The position numbers and the translations under genes were made by a program. A DNA stretch of 64,000 nucleotides from Sphingobacterium sp. B16(2022) (GTDB taxonomy: Bacteria > Bacteroidota > Bacteroidia > Sphingobacteriales > Sphingobacteriaceae): the NCBI RefSeq assembly GCF_012030425.1, contig NZ_JAAUVN010000004.1, forward strand, positions 453,167 through 517,166. Direction: 5' to 3'. This document shows positions 8,930 through 16,593 of the stretch, piece after piece; positions within the stretch are counted from its first letter, which is position 1, and each line of letters opens with the position of its first letter. The notes under the pieces were generated by a model. It ran no database searches. It saw nothing but the letters and a program-made list of their open reading frames with translations, and was not told where the DNA came from.

Positions 8930-9559
8930 ATGAGTAATCACTCATTTGAAGAAGAAGAGTTAGACGGCTACGTGAAAATTGATCAATATAATCAAGAAAA
9001 AGTTGGTCGTATTGCCGCTCATTATACAGATATTTTAGAATCTCTAGGAGAAGATCCGAATCGTGAGGGATTATTGAAAACACCAGAACGTGTAGCAAAA
9101 GCTTTGCAGTTTTTAACTCATGGATATGATATTGATCCTGCTAAAGTATTACAAGGTGCTATGTTTGAGGAAGACTATAGCCAGATGGTTGTGGTGAAGG
9201 ATATTGAAGTGTATTCGATGTGCGAACACCATATGTTGCCATTCTTTGGTAAAGCGCATATTGCTTATATTCCTAATGGTCATATCGTTGGATTGAGCAA
9301 AATTCCACGCGTTGTAGATATCTTTGCACGTCGACTACAAGTTCAAGAACGTCTTACCAATGAAATCCGTGACTGTATTCAAGAAACCTTAGGAGCAAAG
9401 GGTGTGGCTGTGGTGATCGAATGTAAGCATATGTGTATGGCTATGCGAGGCATTCAGAAGCAAAATTCTGTCACTACAACATCAGCATTTACAGGAGCTT
9501 TTCAAAACGATGTAACGCGTTCGGAATTCTTAAAACTAATTACTGCAAATTTGACGTAA
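8930..9559 (+). CDS. folE: GTP cyclohydrolase I
   Basis: A 209-residue enzyme that converts GTP to dihydroneopterin triphosphate, the first step of folate and queuosine precursor synthesis. It has the full signature: EDPNREGLLKTPERVAKAL, then VVKDIEVYSMCEHHMLPFFGKAHIAYIPNGHIVGLSKIPR and ECKHMCMAMRGIQKQNSVTTTSAF, including the zinc ligands (Cys of MCEHH, His, and Cys of HMCM). Length and order are typical of type IA. It probably shares a transcript with queD upstream and ends in a clear terminator. Confidence 0.96.
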   Translation: MSNHSFEEEELDGYVKIDQYNQEKVGRIAAHYTDILESLGEDPNREGLLKTPERVAKALQFLTHGYDIDPAKVLQGAMFEEDYSQMVVVKDIEVYSMCEHHMLPFFGKAHIAYIPNGHIVGLSKIPRVVDIFARRLQVQERLTNEIRDCIQETLGAKGVAVVIECKHMCMAMRGIQKQNSVTTTSAFTGAFQNDVTRSEFLKLITANLT

Positions 9560-9583
9560 TTCAATAAAAAAATAACAAAATTT

Positions 9584-9619
9584 AAAGTCCAATCTTCCTA
9601 TGATGATTGGACTTTTTTT
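9584..9619 (+). terminator. Terminator after folE
   Basis: An AAAGTCCAATC / GATTGGACTTT stem with a short loop is followed by a run of eight T. Confidence 0.88.
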
Positions 9620-9772
9620 TCTTTGAAAATTCAAAGAATTTAAAAAATCACGATTTTTTAAAAGTGTCATTATGCTTCATAAAGGCGGATGCGATTTTTT
9701 ATGTAACATCTGACTAAATATTAATTACCTAATTATCAGCGGTTTGTATTTTATTTTTTCTGATTATAAATC

Positions 9773-10429
9773 ATGTTCAGTAATTTTGTTGTTATGGACA
9801 TTTGTAATGAGCATTTAGAATCTTACTTAGAGCGCACATGTGACGAAGAAAATCCGTTGCTAAAAAGCGTCAATAGGGAGACCTATTTGAAGGAAACAAT
9901 GCCTCATATGTTATCCGGACATTACCAAGGAAGGGTGCTTGCTATGCTTAGTAAATTAGCTGCTCCAAATACTATTTTGGAAATCGGTACGTTTACTGGA
10001 TATGCTACTTTATGCCTTGCAGAAGGCTTGTCTAAAAAGGGGATTTTACATACGGTAGATGTTAATGCAGAACAGGAGGAGCGTGTACAGGGATATTTTG
10101 ACAGATCTGAATATGCGTCTCAAATTAAATACCATATTGGTGATGCTGCAGAAGTAATTCCGAAGATCGAAGGTAGTTTTGATCTGGTTTTTATAGATGC
10201 TGATAAAAAACGTAATCATTACTATTACGAATTAATTTTAGATAGAGTCCCGTCTGGAGGACTGATTTTAATCGATAATGTCTTGTGGAAAGGCAAAGTA
10301 TTAGATGAAAATCCAGACAATCAAACAAAGCAAATCATAGATTTGAATGAACAATTAGCTCAGGACCAGCGCATCGAAAAGGTTTTATTGCCGATTCGAG
10401 ATGGACTTTTTGTATTACGCAAAAAGTAA
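9773..10429 (+). CDS. SAM-dependent O-methyltransferase (family 3, catechol OMT-like)
   Basis: A 218-residue class I methyltransferase. Motif I is TILEIGTFTGYATLCLAEGL, followed by HTVDVNAEQEERVQGYF, then FDLVFIDADKKRNHYYYELIL and GGLILIDNVLWKGKV, which contain the metal-binding Asp/Asn positions of the divalent-cation-dependent O-methyltransferase family 3. The natural acceptor is unknown; such proteins methylate catechols or related phenols. The Met at 9773 gives seven extra residues over the Met at 9794; either start is possible. It is followed within 25 bp by the glucosaminidase gene. Confidence 0.87.
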   Translation: MFSNFVVMDICNEHLESYLERTCDEENPLLKSVNRETYLKETMPHMLSGHYQGRVLAMLSKLAAPNTILEIGTFTGYATLCLAEGLSKKGILHTVDVNAEQEERVQGYFDRSEYASQIKYHIGDAAEVIPKIEGSFDLVFIDADKKRNHYYYELILDRVPSGGLILIDNVLWKGKVLDENPDNQTKQIIDLNEQLAQDQRIEKVLLPIRDGLFVLRKK

Positions 10430-10451
10430 TTAGTGGACTAAATGATTCTTT

Positions 10452-10979
10452 ATGAATTTTAAAACATTAAAAAACTATGTTGCTGTATTAATTTTGATCG
10501 TCAGTAGTTATGCTACTGCATCCGCTCAAAGCAATCAATTTTATATTGATAAATACAGCCCCGTAGCACAAGAGATGATGCAAGAACATGGTGTTCCAGC
10601 ATCAGTAATTTTAGCTATTGCAATGCATGAAAGTGCACATGGAAATAGTAAGATTGCAAAAAATTTAAATAATCACTTCGGTATTAAAGGAAAAAATAAT
10701 AGCAAAGTGATTAATTCAGCATATAAAGGTTATAAATCAGTACTTGATTCTTATAATGACTTTATATCGTTGGTTAAAAGAAAGAAAACCACGACTCCCT
10801 TATTTGAGGAAAATCGAGGACAAAACTACAAAGCTTGGGTAGGTGCTTTAGCAAAAGCAGGATATTCAAGAACTAAAGATTGGTCTGCGAAGGTTATCAA
10901 AACAATTGAAATGTATGATTTAGATAGTTTTGATAAAAATCCGACCACAATATCTAGGAAACTCACCGCTTCTAAGTAA
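10452..10979 (+). CDS. Exported glucosaminidase-domain protein
   Basis: A 175-residue protein with a signal peptide ending near ATASAQ and one FlgJ/GH73-type N-acetylglucosaminidase domain. The pattern YSPVAQEMMQEHGVPASVILAIAMHESAHGNSKIAKNLNNHFGIKG carries the catalytic-type Glu in MHESAHG and the NHFGIK motif, and ends with the usual AGYSRTKDWSAKVIKTIEMY. It probably cleaves peptidoglycan glycan strands in the periplasm. The next gene encodes a lipoprotein with the same domain plus LysM and starts 13 bp after this stop, so the pair looks duplicated and co-transcribed. Confidence 0.88.
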   Translation: MNFKTLKNYVAVLILIVSSYATASAQSNQFYIDKYSPVAQEMMQEHGVPASVILAIAMHESAHGNSKIAKNLNNHFGIKGKNNSKVINSAYKGYKSVLDSYNDFISLVKRKKTTTPLFEENRGQNYKAWVGALAKAGYSRTKDWSAKVIKTIEMYDLDSFDKNPTTISRKLTASK

Positions 10980-10992
10980 TGCTACTCATCCA

Positions 10993-11820
10993 ATGAAAAA
11001 AATTGCTTTTATCCTACTTGCCCTTACTGTTTTTTTTAGTTCATGCTCATCCAAAAAAAACACCGTCTATAAAAGCAAAAATCATCAAGGCTCTACCTCT
11101 TCCAATCGTCCTAGTAAGTTAAGACCAGCTGTTTCAGGAAATGCTTATGTTGAGAAATATAAAGATATTGCTATTTCAGAAATGAATAAGTACGGTATTC
11201 CTGCGAGTATCAAATTGGCACAAGCATTATTAGAATCTGGAAATGGCAATAGCTACCTCGCTACCGAAGCCAATAATCACTTTGGAATCAAATGTGGAGG
11301 TGTATGGAAGGGAAAATCCATTAATCGCCCAGATGATAATATCAATGACTGCTTTCGCGTTTATGAAAGTCCGGAACAGTCTTTTAGAGATCATTCTGAA
11401 TTCTTGTTGCGTAAACGTTATTCCGATTTATTCTTGCTCAATAAGAACGATTATAAAGGCTGGGCCAAAGGTTTGAAAGCCGCAGGCTATGCCACCAACC
11501 CGCGATATCCAGATTTATTGATCGATATGATTGAACGGTATGAACTCTACCAATATGACCGCGTGGAAACTCGTGTTGAGAAGGAGAAAAGAGAAGTTGT
11601 TGTTGAGCGAGAGATTGTACACAATGCAGTCGAAGCTCCTGTGGTACAAACAGAGCAAATCAAGAGTCCTGTAGCAATGCGTATTCATGAAGTACAAGGG
11701 AAAGACACATTATACTCGTTGAGTAAACAATACGGTATCACTGTTGATCAAATAAAAGAGTTAAATGGCTTGACTGACACAAACTTAGCCATCGGGCAGC
11801 TATTGGTAATTTCAAAGTAA
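10993..11820 (+). CDS. Glucosaminidase lipoprotein with C-terminal LysM domain
   Basis: A 275-residue lipoprotein. The open frame begins at 10930, inside the preceding gene, but the Met at 10993 gives a proper lipoprotein signal (KKIAFILLALTVFFSSC) with the lipid-modified Cys near residue 18. The GH73-like domain follows (ISEMNKYGIPASIKLAQALLESGNGNSYLATEANNHFGIKC), then a charged linker rich in Glu/Val and a single LysM domain (KDTLYSLSKQYGITVDQIKELNGL) near the C terminus for peptidoglycan binding. It is likely an outer-membrane-anchored wall hydrolase that works with the neighbouring glucosaminidase and amidase. Confidence 0.9.
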   Translation: MKKIAFILLALTVFFSSCSSKKNTVYKSKNHQGSTSSNRPSKLRPAVSGNAYVEKYKDIAISEMNKYGIPASIKLAQALLESGNGNSYLATEANNHFGIKCGGVWKGKSINRPDDNINDCFRVYESPEQSFRDHSEFLLRKRYSDLFLLNKNDYKGWAKGLKAAGYATNPRYPDLLIDMIERYELYQYDRVETRVEKEKREVVVEREIVHNAVEAPVVQTEQIKSPVAMRIHEVQGKDTLYSLSKQYGITVDQIKELNGLTDTNLAIGQLLVISK

Positions 11821-11878
11821 ATCATCAAAAGATGTTAAATATTTCTATTTTGATAAGCTAAAACGTAGTTTTACGAGA

Positions 11879-12637
11879 GTGAAGACTCTGCAAAATATCG
11901 TAATACTCATTCTTTTGGTTGCACTAGCACCCGATGCTTTTGCACAAAAGCGTATAGAGGGTATTGTTTCTGATTTTAATACCAAACAACGTATATCAAA
12001 AGTAACAATCCGCAACACTAGGACCAACGAAGAAGTCTTTAACAATAGTAAGGGAGAATTTTCTATTATGGCCGACAAAGGAGATGCATTGATCGCGACT
12101 TCTCGGGAATACTATCCTGATACCGTCATTGTAAATACCTCTCCTGTTATACTGTTCCATTTGAAGCGTGAATCGATTTATATTGATGAAGTTTCTGTAG
12201 TTGCAAAGAAAGATCCAGATGAGATTTTAAAAAAGGCAAGAAATGATTATGAGAAAGCCTTTCGGCTTTCTGATCCAGGAGATCTGTTTTCAGTAGGGCA
12301 TAATGGTGCAGGGCTCAGTATCAACTCCATCTATAGTCTGTTTAGCAGAGAAGCTAAAAATGCAAAAAGATTAAAGAAATTGATTGAGAGTGATTATAAA
12401 GATAATGTTATCGAGTATAAGTTTTCAGAACAACTGGTGAGTCGTACAACAGGTTTAGAAGGAGAAGAGCTTAATAAATTTAGACGGATCTTTAAACCAA
12501 GTTACTTTTTCATCATTAGCTGTACACAGTATGAACTGACAAATTATATCAAAGAATGTTATGAAAAGTATCAAAAAAATCCTTCTCGATATTTTATTGA
12601 GCCATTACCAACAATAAATCCTATTTTAGTACCTTAA
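11879..12637 (+). CDS. CarboxypepD_reg-like domain exported protein
   Basis: A 252-residue protein with a signal peptide (hydrophobic run ending at APDAFAQ). The N-terminal half is a carboxypeptidase-regulatory-like beta sandwich (IEGIVSDFNTKQRISKVTIRNTRTNEEVFNNSKGEFSIMADKGDAL), the plug-like fold common in Bacteroidota outer-membrane proteins. The C-terminal half is helical and of unknown role. The start codon is GTG at 11879; no ATG in frame gives a complete signal peptide. It lies between the wall hydrolases and a DUF3078 barrel and may be envelope-associated. Confidence 0.75.
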   Translation: MKTLQNIVILILLVALAPDAFAQKRIEGIVSDFNTKQRISKVTIRNTRTNEEVFNNSKGEFSIMADKGDALIATSREYYPDTVIVNTSPVILFHLKRESIYIDEVSVVAKKDPDEILKKARNDYEKAFRLSDPGDLFSVGHNGAGLSINSIYSLFSREAKNAKRLKKLIESDYKDNVIEYKFSEQLVSRTTGLEGEELNKFRRIFKPSYFFIISCTQYELTNYIKECYEKYQKNPSRYFIEPLPTINPILVP

Positions 12638-12668
12638 ATTAAGAAAAGAAAAAAAAGAGTTGCTTGAT

Positions 12669-13697
12669 ATGAAGTTACAATCCTTATTTGCCTTATTAAT
12701 TATTGGCTTATCGTGTGGTACGGTTAGCGCTCAGGTTAATTTGAAAGACCTTAGAGTAAAGCCAGATTCAGTTATTTCGGAGAATAAACAAGAAAATATC
12801 TCCTTAAAAAATATTCGTCCAGTAGTACCAAAATTAGAATTACAAGTTGATTATTGGAAGCATTGGACCAGTTTTGGAGTAAATATTAATCAGGCAGCCT
12901 TTAATGGCGACTGGAAAGGTGGTGGAGTTGGATCAACAGCCGTCGGATTAATTGCAAATCATAAATCAGATTATACCAGAGACAATTTCAATTTTGTAAC
13001 TGAGATCGATTTGCGATATGGTAAGATTAAAAATAATAAGCAAATCGCGAAGAAAAATAACGACCGTATTTTTTGGGATAATAAATTGTCTTATAAATTG
13101 TCTGCTAAATGGGCACTTTATACTTCATTAACCTTTGAATCTCAATTTGATGCAGGATATAAATATAAACAAGTTGACGGTAAAGATACCATTGATTATA
13201 TCGAGAATGCATTTATGGCTCCTGCGTACATAACCGAATCGCTGGGTTTTGAATACAAGCCAAGCGCTTCTTATTCGATTCGTTTTGGTACAGGTACTGC
13301 ACGCCAAACTCTGATTTTGGATAACCGTATTAAACCCCTAACGGTTGAGCAATATAGTCAGAAATATCCAGATCGTGCACCAATTGATAAAGATCAAGTA
13401 AGGTATGGTGTTGAAGGAGGTAAAACTGTTCAAAATGACCTCGCTTTTCAGATCACCGGAAATATGGATAAAAATTTTACAGATAAATTGAATGTGAAAG
13501 CACGTTATAATTTATTTGCGAATTATAAAAAAGTAACGGACCCTTCACATCGTTTGGATGTCACAGTGACAGCTAAAGTATCGCGAGCGATCAATGTAAA
13601 CTTAAACGGAATTTTAGTTTATGATACGGATGTGATCTCAAAAGTTCAGTTAAGTGAATCATTGGCATTAGGATTGGTTTATAGGTTACCTCGATAA
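12669..13697 (+). CDS. DUF3078 outer-membrane protein
   Basis: A 342-residue protein with a signal peptide (LQSLFALLIIGLSCGTVSAQ) followed by a beta-rich body with alternating aromatic residues, matching the DUF3078 family of Bacteroidota barrels (WKHWTSFGVNINQAAFNGDWKGGG is the characteristic opening). The open frame begins with TTG at 12660, but the ATG at 12669 is the likely start. The final residues form a typical terminal strand (LALGLVYRLPR). The TAA stop overlaps the ATG of the amidase gene (TAATG), so the two are translationally coupled. Confidence 0.85.
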   Translation: MKLQSLFALLIIGLSCGTVSAQVNLKDLRVKPDSVISENKQENISLKNIRPVVPKLELQVDYWKHWTSFGVNINQAAFNGDWKGGGVGSTAVGLIANHKSDYTRDNFNFVTEIDLRYGKIKNNKQIAKKNNDRIFWDNKLSYKLSAKWALYTSLTFESQFDAGYKYKQVDGKDTIDYIENAFMAPAYITESLGFEYKPSASYSIRFGTGTARQTLILDNRIKPLTVEQYSQKYPDRAPIDKDQVRYGVEGGKTVQNDLAFQITGNMDKNFTDKLNVKARYNLFANYKKVTDPSHRLDVTVTAKVSRAINVNLNGILVYDTDVISKVQLSESLALGLVYRLPR

Positions 13698-14572
13698 TGT
13701 TTGAAAAAAAAAATCTTTGGATTCCGTTTATACTTTGTTTTGCTCTATCCATTATTGGATGTAAGAGTAAGTCAGGCATGGCTAAAAAGGGATCTATAGA
13801 GCAAATTGTACCTATAAAGATAGATACGATCATCCAAAAGGTGATCGTGCACGATACCGTTCCCAAATTAAGCTTGGGAGAGCACAAAGTATGGACATTG
13901 GGAAAGGCCGGCATACATGCTAATATACGTCAGGAAACGGCCATACACTATGATGTGCGCAAACCAAACTACGTTATTATCCATCATACAGCACAAAATA
14001 GTCTGGATCAAACCATCAGAACATTTCAGGTAGAGCACACAAAGGTAAGTTCACATTATGTGATTAGCCGTAATGGTGTAATCGTTCAGATGCTCAATGA
14101 TTATGTAAGAGGTTGGCATGCGGGACTTTCCAAGTGGGGAACGATCACAGATATGAATTCGATCTCCATTGGAATAGAACTGGATAATAATGGAAAGGAA
14201 GCATTTCCAGATGCCCAGATTGAAGCGTTAATGGTTGTCTTGGATACATTAAAAGCTAATTACGGCATTCCCGCAGCAAATTTCATTGGTCATGCTGATA
14301 TTGCTCCAGCTCGTAAAAATGATCCAAGTGTATTTTTTCCTTGGAAAAAATTGGCAGATCGCGGTTTTGGTATATGGTATAATCCTGCAGAATTGGTAAC
14401 AGCCCCAGAAACCTTCAACCCAATTGATGCCTTGAGAATCATTGGTTACGATACACGCAATTTGAAAGCGGCAATTATTGCATTTAAAAGGAAGTTTGTT
14501 GTCAACGATGTGAGCCCAGAACTCACGATTTATGATAAAAGTATTCTTTATAATCTATATCAAAATTATTAA
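13697..14572 (+). CDS. N-acetylmuramoyl-L-alanine amidase, lipoprotein
   Basis: A 291-residue lipoprotein (lipobox around SIIGC, Cys near residue 22) with an Amidase_2/PGRP-type zinc amidase domain. Visible elements are VIIHHTAQNSLDQTIRTFQ (first zinc His), SSHYVISRNGVIVQML, GWHAGLSKWG, SISIGIELDNNG and the closing FIGHADIAPARKNDPSVFFPWKKL with the second His and the Asp/Lys catalytic region. It would cleave the stem peptide from MurNAc. With the two glucosaminidases upstream it completes a peptidoglycan remodelling cluster. It starts within the stop codon of the DUF3078 gene. Confidence 0.92.
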   Translation: MFEKKNLWIPFILCFALSIIGCKSKSGMAKKGSIEQIVPIKIDTIIQKVIVHDTVPKLSLGEHKVWTLGKAGIHANIRQETAIHYDVRKPNYVIIHHTAQNSLDQTIRTFQVEHTKVSSHYVISRNGVIVQMLNDYVRGWHAGLSKWGTITDMNSISIGIELDNNGKEAFPDAQIEALMVVLDTLKANYGIPAANFIGHADIAPARKNDPSVFFPWKKLADRGFGIWYNPAELVTAPETFNPIDALRIIGYDTRNLKAAIIAFKRKFVVNDVSPELTIYDKSILYNLYQNY

Positions 14573-14573
14573 G

Positions 14574-16274
14574 CTATTCGATTGAATGGCTTTTTTTTGG
14601 TATCAAGTTTTCTAATAAGTAGGCGATGAACATGACCGAGATACAGCCAATGACATTGAGCCATAAAAAGGCTATGACATCTATTTTCCAGATCGTAAAA
14701 ATAATCACTTCAGTTATTATTGCAGCATAAAACACGGCTTTCCCTCCTATACTCTTCATATAGAAGGCGACAATAAAAATGCCCAAAATAGTACCATAAA
14801 ATAATGAACCTAGGATATTAACCGCCTCTAGGAGATTGCCCAGTCTACTCGCATATAAGGCAACAGCGATAGAAAATACACCCCAGAAAAGCGTGAATAT
14901 ACGTGACCAGAATAGATCCTGTTTATCGCTAGAATTTTGGTTTATAAATCGCTTGTAAATATCAACGGTGCTTGTAGAAGCCAAAGAATTGATCGCACTT
15001 GCTGTAGATCCCATAGATGCAAGAAAGATAACAGCGATAAGCAGACCTATTAAGCCCTTAGGGAAAGTATTATTTACAAAAGATAGAAAGATGTAGTTAT
15101 TGTCATTTGTTTCGGCAGCGGGATTATTCTTCTTTATTAATGCGACAACTTCTGTACGGATACCGTTTAGTTTTTCATTTGAATTCTTGAGTGTAAGCCT
15201 TGCTTCGTCTATTGTAGATTGATCCTCATCATCAATGGCTTTAGTTAAACGATTGATTGTTTCCTTCTTTTTATTACTAATAAAAGCCTGTTGCTTTTCC
15301 AGAACCGTATAAGTGCTGTTATATTCACTTTGTTTTAACTTATCTACTTCAACCTGGTTGAAAAAGATTGGCGGTGTGTGATATTGATAATAAACAAAAA
15401 CAAGAACGCCTATGAGCAGAATACAAAATTGCATAGGTATTTTGAGTAAGCCATTCATTAGTAGACCAAGTCTACTTTCTTTTATAGATGAACCCGTTAG
15501 ATAACGGCCTACCTGACTTTGATCCGTACCAAAATAGGATAGCTGTAGGAAGAAACCACCAATAATACCTGTCCAAACAGTATACTGGTTATTCAGGTCA
15601 AATGTAAAGTCGATCGCATTTGTTTTTCCAGATTTACCAGCAATATGAAGCGCTTTATATAAACCAATGTCTGTAGGTAAGAGTTTGACAACAAGTATTC
15701 CGGCGACAAGCAACACTCCAAATATGATGCTCATCTGGAGCATTTGCGTGTGTGAAACTGCTTTAGTACCACCATATGTCGTATAGATTACCACGATACT
15801 GCCGATTAAAAGCGTGGTGAGAGGAAGGTTAATATGTAAAATGCTGGCTATAATAAGTGCCGGAGCAAAAATACTGATGCCTGTTGATATACCGCGCTGG
15901 ATCAAAAACAAGAAAGCCGTTAATCCACGGGTCCGAATATCAAACCGTTTCTCTAGAAATTCGTAAGCTGTAAAAACGCGAAGTTTATGAAAGATTGGTA
16001 CAAAGGTGATACAGAGTACAATCATGGCCAAAGGAAGACCGAAATAGAACTGGACGAAGCTCATTCCTGAACTGTAAGCCAGGCCTGGCGCAGAAAGAAA
16101 GGTGATGGCACTCGCCTGAGTGGCCATCACCGAAAGTCCGACATGGTACCAAGGTAAGGATTGATTACCAAGTAAATACCCATCAATATTTTTGATTCCT
16201 CTACTTTTGTACATGCCATACAGCACAATAATCAAAAGAGTCAGAATAAGAACTATCCAATCAATCGTACTCAT
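14574..16274 (-). CDS. Sodium:solute symporter family protein
   Basis: A 566-residue SSS-family transporter with about 13 membrane helices. Conserved features include the start IDWIVLILTLLIIVLYGMYKSRG, GNQSLPWYHVGLSVMATQASAITFLSAPGLAYSSG (the sodium-site region of helix 1), and TYGGTKAVSHTQ. A long hydrophilic insert with Lys/Glu-rich helices (about residues 310-400) interrupts the membrane domain, as in many Bacteroidota members. The solute is not evident; linkage to a PIG-L deacetylase suggests a sugar or sugar acid, which is inference. Its ATG overlaps the stop of a 39-residue gene upstream (ATGA). Confidence 0.9.
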   Translation of the reverse strand: MSTIDWIVLILTLLIIVLYGMYKSRGIKNIDGYLLGNQSLPWYHVGLSVMATQASAITFLSAPGLAYSSGMSFVQFYFGLPLAMIVLCITFVPIFHKLRVFTAYEFLEKRFDIRTRGLTAFLFLIQRGISTGISIFAPALIIASILHINLPLTTLLIGSIVVIYTTYGGTKAVSHTQMLQMSIIFGVLLVAGILVVKLLPTDIGLYKALHIAGKSGKTNAIDFTFDLNNQYTVWTGIIGGFFLQLSYFGTDQSQVGRYLTGSSIKESRLGLLMNGLLKIPMQFCILLIGVLVFVYYQYHTPPIFFNQVEVDKLKQSEYNSTYTVLEKQQAFISNKKKETINRLTKAIDDEDQSTIDEARLTLKNSNEKLNGIRTEVVALIKKNNPAAETNDNNYIFLSFVNNTFPKGLIGLLIAVIFLASMGSTASAINSLASTSTVDIYKRFINQNSSDKQDLFWSRIFTLFWGVFSIAVALYASRLGNLLEAVNILGSLFYGTILGIFIVAFYMKSIGGKAVFYAAIITEVIIFTIWKIDVIAFLWLNVIGCISVMFIAYLLENLIPKKSHSIE

Positions 16275-16390
16275 GAAAAATAGCTCGTGAATAGATAAAG
16301 GAATAGTATGACCACAAGCAGGCTACACGCTACTAAAATATAAAAGCGCTTCCATTTTTGTGTTAAGGGGTTATTTCCCCTATCTGTCAT
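16271..16390 (-). CDS. 39-residue single-span membrane protein
   Basis: A small frame with start ATG at 16390 and stop TGA at 16271. It has a polar N-terminal dozen residues (MTDRGNNPLTQKWKR), then one hydrophobic span (FYILVACSLLVVILFLYLF) and a short tail. Its start lies inside the end of the upstream 66-residue gene and its stop shares ATGA with the symporter start, so three genes are chained by overlaps. That arrangement and the positive-inside charge pattern support a real gene. It could be a small accessory subunit of the symporter, by analogy with other small transporter partners; this is inference. Confidence 0.65.
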   Translation of the reverse strand: MTDRGNNPLTQKWKRFYILVACSLLVVILFLYLFTSYFS

Positions 16391-16580
16391 GCGGTGTTTG
16401 AGCGTAAAGGAAGCTATTGAAGAAAGCTGCGATAATTAAACCAACAACAGCTCCACCTATGATACTTAAAAAAGTCTCGTTTGCAGTGAATGAAATTAAA
16501 GCTCCAAATATCACACCGATTAATACGATTAATCCTTTTGGATTAGGTGCGCATGCGTTGTTTTCAACTTGATTTTCCAT
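16380..16580 (-). CDS. 66-residue membrane protein
   Basis: A small protein with two hydrophobic helices (LIVLIGVIFGALISFT and FLSIIGGAVVGLIIAAFF) separated by a short loop and preceded by a polar, Asn-rich N terminus. No family is recognised with confidence. It starts 13 bp after the PIG-L deacetylase stop and overlaps the 39-residue gene, placing it in the same transcription unit as the deacetylase and symporter. Confidence 0.7.
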   Translation of the reverse strand: MENQVENNACAPNPKGLIVLIGVIFGALISFTANETFLSIIGGAVVGLIIAAFFNSFLYAQTPHDR

Positions 16581-16593
16581 TGAATTGTATGTT

